Source: Chitinophagaceae bacterium
GTDB taxonomy: Bacteria > Bacteroidota > Bacteroidia > Chitinophagales > Chitinophagaceae
DNA length: 64,000 nucleotides
Assembly: GCA_016787065.1 (NCBI GenBank)
Contig: JAEUVD010000052.1
Coordinates: forward strand, 124,001-188,000
Direction of reading: 5' to 3'
Positions 14,870 through 23,672 of this stretch are shown piece by piece. The position numbers were made by a program, and so were the translations under genes. The notes beneath the pieces were generated by a model, which saw only the letters and a list, made by a program, of their open reading frames with translations, was not told the origin of the DNA and made no database searches. Every line of letters starts with the position of its first letter. The stretch's first letter is position 1.

Positions 14870-16678
14870 ATGCATCGAATTTTGAAATTAAGTACACCTG
14901 TTGTTCTAATCACCTTTTTTGGATTAATAGGATTACAATTATTACAATCTTGTCGACATCGAATTGACTACATTAACGGGCAGATTACAGCCTACGATAA
15001 CAGTACAACTGTGCAAAACACTATTTACGGACGAGTGGTTGACGAAAGCGGCACTCCTATGGAAAACGTAACGGTATCTTGTGGTAATACCACTACCCTA
15101 ACCGATGTTCGCGGTTTGTTTTTCTTCAGAAATATAGTTAGTCCTGAACATGCCACAACAGTGGTAGCTAAAAAACAAGATTACTTTCACGGCTCTAGAA
15201 CAATTACGGTTCAAAAAGATGGTGATCAACAAATTGAAATTACTTTGTTGAGCAAGGGATTACCAAAAACTTTTGTTTCAGCTAATGGCGCAACAGTGGA
15301 TTTTGGAAATGGTATGAAGATAACATTTAACCCTAGCTCCATTTATAATCCTGCTACAGGAAATTCGCATGAAGGTCAGGTATATATTTATGCGCGTAAA
15401 ATTGATCCGACTACCACGCTTGGACGTGCCACTATGCCTGGTGATTTACGGGGTATTACCGAAGCAACAAGTGAAGAACGCACCTTACAAAGTTTTGGTA
15501 TGATGTGCGCTGAACTTACGGATATTAACGGCAATCCGCTTCAAATAAAATCATCAGCTCAAGCAAATATTACTTTGGAAATACCTTCTAGTTTACAAAG
15601 TGCAGCACCTGCTCAAATTGCACTTTGGTATTATGATGAAGCACTTGGTGTTTGGAAGGAAGAAGGATTTGCTTATAAAGTGGCCGGTCAGTATGAAGGA
15701 AGTGTAAAGCATTTCAGTTTTTGGAATTGCGATACACCAGAAGCTGCTATCAATTTACAGATGAATTTGGTAGATCAAAATAACAATGCCCTTCAAGGTT
15801 ATGTTGTTAAACTTACGAATACCTTGAATAATGATTATCGTAACGGAACAACCAATAGTAACGGATGGGTTAGTGGCTTAGTATATGCAAACGCTACCTT
15901 ATTGTTAGAAATATATAACCCTGCCAACGTATGTGGTGCATCAACCCCTCTTTTATCTCAAACAGTTGTTACCTCCAGTATTAATATGAACTTAGGCACT
16001 ATCGTAGTTACTGTTCCAACCGGAACTTGTACGTTTAATGGCATTGTGATCGACTGTACGAATTTACCTTCCGCGAATGCTGCCGTGTATGTGAGTCCGT
16101 TGAATTTATTAATCAGTGCTAACAACCTTGGCGAATTCAGCTATACATTACCATGCGTGCCTTCTCAACCATTAACCTTTACATCCTATGATTTAACTAA
16201 CTTAGTGAATGGAACAAGTACAGCAACCTTAGTATCAGGTTCGAATAACTTAGGTAATGTTTATGCATGTGGCGATGTAACACCATTTTTGGATCTTTAT
16301 TTAATTAATCTTACAAACAGTAACTCAGACACCTTCCATTTTGTTGCTCCGATGCAAACAATTGGCGCTAACGTAATTGATTCCGGTGCCAATTCACGTA
16401 CAGAAGTCTATGCTTCCGGGTTCTCAAATAATTACTTTACCCTTCATTCGAGCGATACTGTAGTTGGAACACACCCTGTAACACTGGCCTATTTTACCGG
16501 CCCTTCTAATTTTACAGATACGCAATTTACCTTGCAACCAGGAAGTACGGCTACGTATACATCTTACCCCATCTTCCCGGGTCATTTGTTAGGTTCATTT
16601 AGTATCAACTTTGTTGGTGTTCCAAGTGGCCATATTTATAATGCAATAGGAAGTTTCAGGGCTCCAAGAAATAATTAA
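14870..16678 (+). CDS. Lipoprotein with carboxypeptidase regulatory-like domain
   Basis: 602 aa. Lipoprotein signal with the lipid-receiving Cys at 28 (LLQSC). A carboxypeptidase-regulatory-like beta-sandwich follows at about 50-125 (TIYGRVVDESGTPMENVTV ... TDVRGLFFF), then a region with the shape of repeated beta domains: TVDFGNGMKITFNPSSI, VKHFSFWNCD, and a second GxVxDC-type unit FNGIVIDCTNLPSANAAVYV at about 388-407. Probably anchored at the cell surface. No catalytic motif is seen and no function is assigned. Followed by a strong terminator. Confidence 0.7.
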   Translation: MHRILKLSTPVVLITFFGLIGLQLLQSCRHRIDYINGQITAYDNSTTVQNTIYGRVVDESGTPMENVTVSCGNTTTLTDVRGLFFFRNIVSPEHATTVVAKKQDYFHGSRTITVQKDGDQQIEITLLSKGLPKTFVSANGATVDFGNGMKITFNPSSIYNPATGNSHEGQVYIYARKIDPTTTLGRATMPGDLRGITEATSEERTLQSFGMMCAELTDINGNPLQIKSSAQANITLEIPSSLQSAAPAQIALWYYDEALGVWKEEGFAYKVAGQYEGSVKHFSFWNCDTPEAAINLQMNLVDQNNNALQGYVVKLTNTLNNDYRNGTTNSNGWVSGLVYANATLLLEIYNPANVCGASTPLLSQTVVTSSINMNLGTIVVTVPTGTCTFNGIVIDCTNLPSANAAVYVSPLNLLISANNLGEFSYTLPCVPSQPLTFTSYDLTNLVNGTSTATLVSGSNNLGNVYACGDVTPFLDLYLINLTNSNSDTFHFVAPMQTIGANVIDSGANSRTEVYASGFSNNYFTLHSSDTVVGTHPVTLAYFTGPSNFTDTQFTLQPGSTATYTSYPIFPGHLLGSFSINFVGVPSGHIYNAIGSFRAPRNN

Positions 16679-16698
16679 TAAACTAATTTAATCGTTCA

Positions 16699-16728
16699 AA
16701 AGAGGTTCATAACGAGCCTCTTTTTTTT
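16699..16728 (+). terminator. Rho-independent terminator after the 14870 lipoprotein gene
   Basis: AAGAGG and CCTCTT arms close a GTTCATAACGAG loop region, followed by eight T residues (16721-16728). Confidence 0.8.
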
Positions 16729-16873
16729 ATTGTCTTAGATGAATGAAACGAGGTTTCATGCGTAAGCAAAACAGAAATCTTCCCTCCTAAAAGCTAAATG
16801 CAATCGAATCAAACAAGAGGTCATCATCGAATCCTACAAAAAATAATTCCAGATCAAATAAAAACGACTTCAA

Positions 16874-18070
16874 TTATTGTCGTGAAACTTCTTGAAATAA
16901 CTTCCTTCTAAAATCAAAATACAAATCGGTGTATGCCCCCATCTCGCTAAACGCAACTCCATAGTTCATGATATAGGTAATGGTTGCGCCAATTTCAGGA
17001 CAATAAAATGCCCCTGATGCATAGTTTACTTCTCCTCCAGGATGGCCATACCAGGTATAATTATTTCCATCCACATTTATTTTCATAGCACGACAGCCTC
17101 CTGCGCAACCCAAGGTGGTATCCAATTCAGGAATTTCTGTCATTGATAAATACGACGGGTTGCTGATTAAACTATTATTACGAAAGAGTGCATTAGTGAA
17201 AATTCTTAAATCATTCACGTCGGTGTAAATACCCGTAAAGCCTCTTCCATCACCTGTGTACAACGGTGTTAAATCCTGTAAAATTCCTTTTTTGCGATAA
17301 TCATAATACCCTTTTGCTACACGCTGCCAAGGTAAATTCATTTGCGGACGCATATAAGTATTTGCTAGTTGCAAGGGTATAAGAATTTCAGATTTAAAAT
17401 AAACGGATTGATCTACACTGGTAACGCGATTTATAATACTTGCTAATAAAACATGATTTAAAGTTTGATTATATTCACGTTTGGTACCGTACTCAAAGGC
17501 TGCATCCTTATCATAAGCGAAACTAAGTAGCTCCTCATACGATTTCTCTTTATCAAGATTATTAAAGGTATAAAGAATAAATTCAGGATCGAATACAACA
17601 TCATAGATACCGCTGCTGTGATTCAATAAATCGCGCACCTTAACGCGATCACTATTCTTTATTTTATTGATATATCGTCCATCAATAAATTTTGATAACG
17701 GATCATCTAAACTTATCACTCCTTGATCTACTAATTTATAAATCATTACTGCGGTATAAAGTTTGGTAACACTGGCAATTTTGCCAAGGTGACAAGGCAT
17801 CATGGGAATCTGATTTTCTAAATCAGCATAGCCACTCGAGCCATACCATACGCCTGATTGGTCTTCTACCATTAAGGAAATACCCGGAATGCCGGCTTGA
17901 GTTAAGTCTTTAATTAATTTAGAAAATACGGCATGTTTTGGATGAATAACCGATGTATCTACCCACCCAAAATCCGGTGAACAAGTTTGAACCGCAATAT
18001 CGGTATCTCTTTTCACACAAGAAGCTCCTAATAAAACTCCAAACAACAGTAGATATGTATACGACTTCAT
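16874..18070 (-). CDS. Serine hydrolase, class C beta-lactamase/DD-peptidase fold, lipoprotein
   Basis: 398 aa. Lipoprotein Cys at 18 (GASC). Catalytic SxxK is S100-V-T-K103, the YxN position is Tyr in EYNQTLNH, and the third motif is replaced by HPGGEVNYASG, as is common in the esterase/peptidase relatives of class C beta-lactamases. Others could call it an EstB-type esterase or D-aminopeptidase. Six bases separate it from the next upstream gene on the same strand, so the two are co-transcribed. The substrate is unknown; a role on peptidoglycan or small esters is a guess. Confidence 0.82.
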   Translation of the reverse strand: MKSYTYLLLFGVLLGASCVKRDTDIAVQTCSPDFGWVDTSVIHPKHAVFSKLIKDLTQAGIPGISLMVEDQSGVWYGSSGYADLENQIPMMPCHLGKIASVTKLYTAVMIYKLVDQGVISLDDPLSKFIDGRYINKIKNSDRVKVRDLLNHSSGIYDVVFDPEFILYTFNNLDKEKSYEELLSFAYDKDAAFEYGTKREYNQTLNHVLLASIINRVTSVDQSVYFKSEILIPLQLANTYMRPQMNLPWQRVAKGYYDYRKKGILQDLTPLYTGDGRGFTGIYTDVNDLRIFTNALFRNNSLISNPSYLSMTEIPELDTTLGCAGGCRAMKINVDGNNYTWYGHPGGEVNYASGAFYCPEIGATITYIMNYGVAFSEMGAYTDLYFDFRRKLFQEVSRQ

Positions 18071-18076
18071 AAGGTA

Positions 18077-18685
18077 TTATTGAATAGTGTGAATCTGCAA
18101 CCCAATGCGAAATTGATTGATAGGAAGTATAGTCGAAAGTTCACTAAAGGGAAGTTGAATTCCGAAAGCATAACCCGCTAGCAAGGAGTATTGCTTGTGA
18201 TTATTTTTTTTAATAGGTAGACCTACATCCAAACCGGCTGTCGGCATAACTTGAAATCGTAATGGGTTAACTCGCTCATACCTTCCGTTTTCAAGTTTAA
18301 ACTCTTTATTGGTTTGACGGGTAAGCATGATTGCAAAATCAAGATGTGGTTTTATTTTCAACTTATTTTTAAATACAAAATAATTATACCCTAGCGACGG
18401 TTTCAAATAGAAACTTCGTTGCAAAGATCGTTGCGCCATGTAACCCAAAGTGTATTGTAACGATATAAAATGCTTCCTTGTTTTCAACTTTTCAATTCCC
18501 AATTCAAAACCTGGTTGAAACCTGCCGTTTATTCCATGAAGTGGCATTCCTATGCCAGCGTGTTGTACTAAGATTGATGTTGCTCGTTTTTCAAAAAAGT
18601 TATGCAGCTTATTCTTTCCAAACCCTACCATATAAAATAGCGTAAAGAATAAAAAAGGTATAATGAACTTCATCTGTTTATTCAT
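18077..18685 (-). CDS. Hypothetical small beta-barrel-like envelope protein
   Basis: 202 aa with an N-terminal hydrophobic signal (MKFIIPFLFFTLFYMVGFG); ATG 18673 is an equally likely start, since the first four residues MNKQ precede the signal core. The rest alternates in beta-strand fashion (FISLQYTLGYMAQR, YLKPSLGYNYFVF, LKIKPHLDFAIML, QYSLLAGYAFGIQL, NQFRIGLQIHTIQ), suggesting an 8-10-strand outer-membrane barrel. It is not a recognised family. It lies 6 bp upstream of the serine hydrolase and 11 bp downstream of polX, so it is likely in one operon with both. Confidence 0.6.
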   Translation of the reverse strand: MNKQMKFIIPFLFFTLFYMVGFGKNKLHNFFEKRATSILVQHAGIGMPLHGINGRFQPGFELGIEKLKTRKHFISLQYTLGYMAQRSLQRSFYLKPSLGYNYFVFKNKLKIKPHLDFAIMLTRQTNKEFKLENGRYERVNPLRFQVMPTAGLDVGLPIKKNNHKQYSLLAGYAFGIQLPFSELSTILPINQFRIGLQIHTIQ

Positions 18686-18696
18686 AATGTTGTTCT

Positions 18697-20376
18697 CTAG
18701 TATTTATTTTTTTGTGCGTGAAGAAACTGTTCAAAAGAAGTTAAAGGCAAGGAACTTAAATTATCCTGTTGAGTTAAGCCTCCTTTCTGTGCGGCTAGTA
18801 CACCATAACCAATATCTTGAATCCCCTTTAAACTGTGGGCATCCGGATTAATACTTAGAAGTACGTTGTATTTCTTTGCCAATTGTATAAAAGTCCAATC
18901 TAAATCCAATCGACGTGGGTTTGCATTTATTTCAACAACTACCTTATGTTTAGCACAGTGCTGCAATACTTCTTCAAAGTTTAAAGGATATCCTTTTCTA
19001 CTTAATAATAAACGTCCGGTAGGATGACCGAGTATAGTGGTAAATGGGTTTTCGATTGCACGAAGAATTCGCTTCATAGCCTTCTCCTCCGTCATGTTAA
19101 GATTTTGATGAATTGAAGCGATTACTAAATCAAATGAAGCCAATACATCATCGGAATAATCAAGTTGTCCTTCACTTAAAATATCACATTCAATGCTCTT
19201 GAATATTTTAAACGGAAATAATTTTTCATTCAGTCGATCTATTTCCTCATGTTGTTGATAAATTCGATCAACACTTAATCCATTAGCATAAAATGAAGTT
19301 ACTGAATGGTCAGACATTACAAGGTATTCATAACCTAGTCGAATACATTCATTGGCCATAGCTTCAATCGTTTCCTCACCATCACTCCAGGTACTATGAT
19401 TATGTATAACGCCCATTACATCGTTTGGTTGAATTAATTCAGGTAAGTTATCCTCTTTAGCTAACTCAACGCTTAAACTATCATTTCGTAAACAAGGAGG
19501 TATATAAGGTATGTTCGCTTGTTCAAAATAAGTTTCCTCCGATGCTACTGGTATGGTATAATCAACATCAGGAAATTCTTCCTGAAAACATTCATTGAAT
19601 GCGCTTGAATTCGTTGTAAAAAACAAAGTACTTACGAATTGTTCTTCATCACATGGGGTAATTTCAATATGTAATTTACCATCGAACAAAAAATAAAGTG
19701 TACCCGCTTCTTCTCGTTGAAATTCAAAATTACCTTCCTGCTCTAAAGCCTCAATAATTAAATCTGGATCCAAAGCAATAACAAACTCTACTTGGTCGAT
19801 GATATCCTCCTGTCGAATAAAAGCTCCTGTAAGTTCAAGAGGAATTTCAGAAAACATGTTTTCCAAATGGCGTTTCAATCCCTGAGCAATCGGAATCATG
19901 GTAGCGTATAAATAACGACCTTGATTCGCTAAAAAAAACTCAACAGCTTCTTGAATCGTCTTTTGTGTTTTCGCTCCAAATCCTTTGTAGTGTATTAATC
20001 GATTTTCGTTGCAGGCATATAATAGCTCACCCGGTGTTTCAATCTGAAGTTCTTTCCAAATGGTTCTAATTTTTTTAGGGCCGATACCTTTTATTTTCAT
20101 CAATTCCAGTATCCCTGCAGGTGTATTCTGGAGTAAAAGGTTCAAGGAAGGAAGCTCATTGGTTTGAATTAATGCGGAAACATCTTGCGCTATGCTCTTA
20201 CCTATGCCCCGAATACCGGCAATTTGTTCTAACGTTAATGCAGAGAGTTCATTGGGATAGCGATCAAGTTGAAACGCTGCGTTAGCGTACGACTTCACTT
20301 TAAAATCATTTTCACCATGAATATCCATCAACTTGCTATATAAATTGAGTTGATCTGAAAGAGCAGCATTCGTCAT
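18697..20376 (-). CDS. polX: PolX-family protein: degenerate polymerase X region plus PHP nuclease domain
   Basis: 559 aa. N-terminal helix-hairpin-helix units GIRGIGKSIA (54-63), KIKGIGPKKI (94-103) and YKGFGAKTQK (130-139) bind DNA as in pol X. The palm motif, canonically GS-R-K-DxD, reads GAFIRQEDIIDQVEF (184-198), so the paired metal Asp residues fall on Gln195 and Glu197. The third site reads LHIEI. The C-terminal PHP domain is intact: HNHSTWSDG (325-333), MSDHS, IEC, SIHQN, GHPTGR, NPDAHS. The likely activity is 3'-5' exonuclease/AP-site processing rather than synthesis. The start overlaps the zapA stop by 4 bp. Confidence 0.9.
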   Translation of the reverse strand: MTNAALSDQLNLYSKLMDIHGENDFKVKSYANAAFQLDRYPNELSALTLEQIAGIRGIGKSIAQDVSALIQTNELPSLNLLLQNTPAGILELMKIKGIGPKKIRTIWKELQIETPGELLYACNENRLIHYKGFGAKTQKTIQEAVEFFLANQGRYLYATMIPIAQGLKRHLENMFSEIPLELTGAFIRQEDIIDQVEFVIALDPDLIIEALEQEGNFEFQREEAGTLYFLFDGKLHIEITPCDEEQFVSTLFFTTNSSAFNECFQEEFPDVDYTIPVASEETYFEQANIPYIPPCLRNDSLSVELAKEDNLPELIQPNDVMGVIHNHSTWSDGEETIEAMANECIRLGYEYLVMSDHSVTSFYANGLSVDRIYQQHEEIDRLNEKLFPFKIFKSIECDILSEGQLDYSDDVLASFDLVIASIHQNLNMTEEKAMKRILRAIENPFTTILGHPTGRLLLSRKGYPLNFEEVLQHCAKHKVVVEINANPRRLDLDWTFIQLAKKYNVLLSINPDAHSLKGIQDIGYGVLAAQKGGLTQQDNLSSLPLTSFEQFLHAQKNKY

Positions 20377-20648
20377 CGATCCAGAAGATTAGAAATTTTT
20401 AGTAACTCTTGTTCAACCCAAGTATCATTAGGAACACTTTCTTTCGACGAGGCGGTGGTAACATACTCAAGTAAAACCATCGCCATATAGTCTTGTTCAT
20501 CACGTCCCGGAAAATTAAGTTTAAATGAATGCAATTTCTCAGCAATCAAACTTAGTTGTTCACGAACAAAACCTTCATTGGATGAATTTACCTTGATTTT
20601 ATAATTTCTATTCGCAACCCGGGCATTAATTACCACTTGTTCTTCCAT
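20373..20648 (-). CDS. zapA: Cell division protein ZapA
   Basis: 91 aa from ATG 20648 (MEEQVVINARVANRNYKIKV). ZapA binds and bundles FtsZ. The short beta-rich N-terminus followed by a long helix (FVREQLSLIAEKLHSF ... DYMAMVLLEYV) and a C-terminal coiled coil (WVEQELLKISNLL) fits the family. The frame is open five residues further up, but MEEQ gives the usual start. It overlaps polX by 4 bp, an arrangement placing division and DNA repair genes in one unit. Confidence 0.85.
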   Translation of the reverse strand: MEEQVVINARVANRNYKIKVNSSNEGFVREQLSLIAEKLHSFKLNFPGRDEQDYMAMVLLEYVTTASSKESVPNDTWVEQELLKISNLLDR

Positions 20649-20665
20649 CAAGCTAAAGTACAAAC

Positions 20666-20698
20666 AAAAACGGCAACCCGTTGTGGATTGCCGTTTTT
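20666..20698 (-). terminator. Rho-independent terminator for the 20714-23530 gene
   Basis: AAAAACGGCAA (20666-20676) and TTGCCGTTTTT (20688-20698) form an 11-bp stem with an 11-nt loop, 15 nt beyond the stop codon on the minus strand. Confidence 0.85.
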
Positions 20699-20713
20699 AG
20701 AATCAAGATTTTT

Positions 20714-23530
20714 TTATCGTATTAAAGAAACATCGCCTGTAAATACTTCTTCTGATTTATCGCGGAAACGTACTTTTATTAAATATTGATAGGTGCCAAT
20801 ATCCATAGCTTTTCCTTTGAATTTACCATCCCAACCTTCTTCGAGTTTGTTACCATGGAAAACTTCATTACCCCATCGATCGAAAATTTTCATATCCATT
20901 CCGATAGCATCCATACCTAATTTAATATTAAATACATCATTCGTACCATCACCATTTGGAGAGAAGGCATTCGGTATAAACACATCGCGTATAACATCCG
21001 ATAAGCCTGGAGGCGGTGGTGGCGGTGGAATAAAATCGAAATTAGCTACGATAGTTTCCGGATCTTTATAATCAAACGTAACTGCTTTCGATATGAGATC
21101 AGGGTTAATATTCGTAGTACTATTATTTTTCGACCAATTCATGAAACGGTAACTTGGATTTTTTGTAGCCACAATATTATACGTGAAACGTCTATCTAAG
21201 GTATACGTTGCCGGATAGAATGGAATTGTTACACCATTCAATGCTATTGTTCCGGCTCCAGGAGGTGTTACATCGAAAGTAACCTTAACCGAATCGTAAT
21301 TAAAGTATTTAAAATAGGCAATCACCGAATCCTTTTTCTTGAAATCAAATTGAACGGTGTTGGTTGTATTGTTAGGCAAGAAATTATTCGTTGGTTCTTG
21401 TTTTTCCCAATGATCGAAGGTCCAATAAGGTCCTGCGGTTGGAGTAGCTTGCAAGGTATAAATTGAATCCCCTTCAATAGTTTTCGACCAAACATAAGGC
21501 GATTTAATTACGCCATCTAGTGCAATAACACCCGTGTTCGGCGGTGATACATTAAGTTTTAGCAGTTGCGGGTTAAGGTCATAGCAAGTATCGATACCTT
21601 GTGCGATGAACGAACATCGTTGCAATAACCAACTTCGCATAGAATCTACTTGTTGATTAAAATCTGCCATCGTTCCACCCCAGCGTGTAGCTTGCTTCGG
21701 CATTTCAGGAGTAATAACTGCTATCAACGAATCAAAATGCGGAACTGTGTTAGAACAATCCAAAGGCCCTAAAAGCATATCTAACCATTCCTGATCCCAT
21801 TGTTGTTTAAACTCGGTACTTGCCATCAGTTTATTCAACATATCCGTATGTTTAATAGCTGAGTTATTCAAGAAATTCTGACTGGCATCACACGGGTCGT
21901 TGTAAGGTCCGATATTGTTTAACCCTGTATAATTTGGATTATTCAAACCAACTATCGCATCTTCATCCCATAAAACATAGCGCCATTTAACAGGGTTGTT
22001 ACCTCTTGCACGCCACCACATTGTATTCCAGTTCAACCAGTCGTGATTCACAAGGTATTCATTGAAAATAAAATATTGAATAAAACTTCTGGTATTCAAA
22101 AATTCTTTTACATGCGCATATTTTGCCGGGTCGCTCATAGGATTGGCGGCATTCATAATATAGTTATACAGGTTATTCCAACCAGTATCGCTACCCATAC
22201 GAATATTTAAACCACCCCAATATGAAAGATGATCTACTTCGCTTGCATCTTTATTATAGTAGTATTTAAAGAACTCACGATCTACACGTTCGCGCATATC
22301 ATATACGCCCCAATATTGACCATTGATATAAATTGATGCAGGACAATACCGACGAAAATCCATATCCAGATTGAACTTCTCTGCAAGAGTTTGAGCCCAA
22401 ACATCTCGGATATGACAAGCCTTGCTTGGTCCTAGAGGCCAGTTATCGGAACCGGCATTTTTCAAGATGAAACGATTGAATTTATCCTTAACTGTCGTGT
22501 TGAAAAATTGTCCATCGAAATCAGCACGCGTTCCGGTTTCATCGAATGCTTCGAAATCCATCCCCTTCTGAGCGTAAGCCCAAGAGTCATTTCCATGACG
22601 AGAACCTTGTCCTTCCTGTTCCCATTGTAAGTTAAACTGACTATTATAACATTCAATGGATGTCCAAATATTGGCAGAGTTACCAAATAGTGTTTGGTTT
22701 CCCCCAGCGCTAGCCGCATTATACGGTCCACTAAGAGAAATTACGATAAAATTATTATCGCAGGTTTCATTAATAAATATGGTATTGGATTCTACAAAAC
22801 TTGGAAGTACGGTAGGGTCGCTGCTGTAAGCCCGTGCTCTAACAACGGTTGTAGCAGCTACATTAATAGGTGCTGCATACACGGTTGAAGTTGCTGTTGG
22901 GTTTACTCCGTTAATGGTATAATAAAGGGTAACCAAAGGATCGGGGGTTGAGATAGCAACGGTTTGTGCTGCAGCGTAGTTACCACCAGGTACACTCATG
23001 ATTGGTGTGGTAGCGTATTTTACATAAGCTGTTTGGGTATTATTAGTAGCATTTGGTGTTGGTGTTGTAAAAATGCCATAGTTTGGAGAGCCATCGGTTA
23101 CTCTTCCACGTGAATGACCACGTTGAGTTAATTGAAGTTTTACAGAGTCCACAATGTTCCCTGAGGGATCGGCCAAAATAAACCACTCGCCTTTTGTTTG
23201 TGTTAATTTAAAATCCGGATGAATTTGTCCGTTCGCTGCAACCAATCCACGGTTACTTGGAATAACCATTTTACGACCGCCAGGGGTAATATCCGTAACA
23301 GTTGGTATTTGCCACTTCTGAATATCGGCAGGATCGTCACTCAAATAATAACCGGTTAGATTAATGTTAGTGCCTGTGGCGTTATACAATTCAACCCAAT
23401 CTTCATACTGATTATATGCATCTAAAAATGTGTTGATGTTAGAACAGGAATACTCATTGACAACTACATCCTGAGCGTTCATTGTTTGTCCAAAAGCCAG
23501 TAAGAATAACCCTAGTAATATTTTCCTCAT
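20714..23530 (-). CDS. CotH-kinase-family surface protein with lamin-tail domain and T9SS type B sorting domain
   Basis: 938 aa, multidomain. Signal peptide (to about 19), then a lamin-tail domain (about 20-165, VVNEYSCSN ... WVELYNATG). Next comes a chitobiase C-terminal-like domain (about 175-255, TPDPLVTLYYTINGVNPTA) and a CotH kinase domain (about 260-645) with YWGVYDMRERVDREFF and WRYVLWDEDAIVG. Two InlB-type divergent repeats follow (about 655-840, FDHWEK and FMNWSK), a run of seven prolines, and a gliding-motility/T9SS type B tail (about 850-938, IPNAFSPNGDGTNDVF ... RWGNEVFHGN). CotH proteins phosphorylate proteins; here the partner is unknown. It is divergent from a second CotH gene across 142 bp. 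Confidence 0.9.
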   Translation of the reverse strand: MRKILLGLFLLAFGQTMNAQDVVVNEYSCSNINTFLDAYNQYEDWVELYNATGTNINLTGYYLSDDPADIQKWQIPTVTDITPGGRKMVIPSNRGLVAANGQIHPDFKLTQTKGEWFILADPSGNIVDSVKLQLTQRGHSRGRVTDGSPNYGIFTTPTPNATNNTQTAYVKYATTPIMSVPGGNYAAAQTVAISTPDPLVTLYYTINGVNPTATSTVYAAPINVAATTVVRARAYSSDPTVLPSFVESNTIFINETCDNNFIVISLSGPYNAASAGGNQTLFGNSANIWTSIECYNSQFNLQWEQEGQGSRHGNDSWAYAQKGMDFEAFDETGTRADFDGQFFNTTVKDKFNRFILKNAGSDNWPLGPSKACHIRDVWAQTLAEKFNLDMDFRRYCPASIYINGQYWGVYDMRERVDREFFKYYYNKDASEVDHLSYWGGLNIRMGSDTGWNNLYNYIMNAANPMSDPAKYAHVKEFLNTRSFIQYFIFNEYLVNHDWLNWNTMWWRARGNNPVKWRYVLWDEDAIVGLNNPNYTGLNNIGPYNDPCDASQNFLNNSAIKHTDMLNKLMASTEFKQQWDQEWLDMLLGPLDCSNTVPHFDSLIAVITPEMPKQATRWGGTMADFNQQVDSMRSWLLQRCSFIAQGIDTCYDLNPQLLKLNVSPPNTGVIALDGVIKSPYVWSKTIEGDSIYTLQATPTAGPYWTFDHWEKQEPTNNFLPNNTTNTVQFDFKKKDSVIAYFKYFNYDSVKVTFDVTPPGAGTIALNGVTIPFYPATYTLDRRFTYNIVATKNPSYRFMNWSKNNSTTNINPDLISKAVTFDYKDPETIVANFDFIPPPPPPPGLSDVIRDVFIPNAFSPNGDGTNDVFNIKLGMDAIGMDMKIFDRWGNEVFHGNKLEEGWDGKFKGKAMDIGTYQYLIKVRFRDKSEEVFTGDVSLIR

Positions 23531-23672
23531 AGATATTGTTATTTAAATCCGATGCTAGACGCAAATTTTGCGACTAAAGTTAGGTATTACCACCATGAAA
23601 ACCAAGCCTTCATCTCTTTTTAGCGGTGAACGATCATTTTAACGCTATATTGCGTTTCAAATTTTATTTTCT

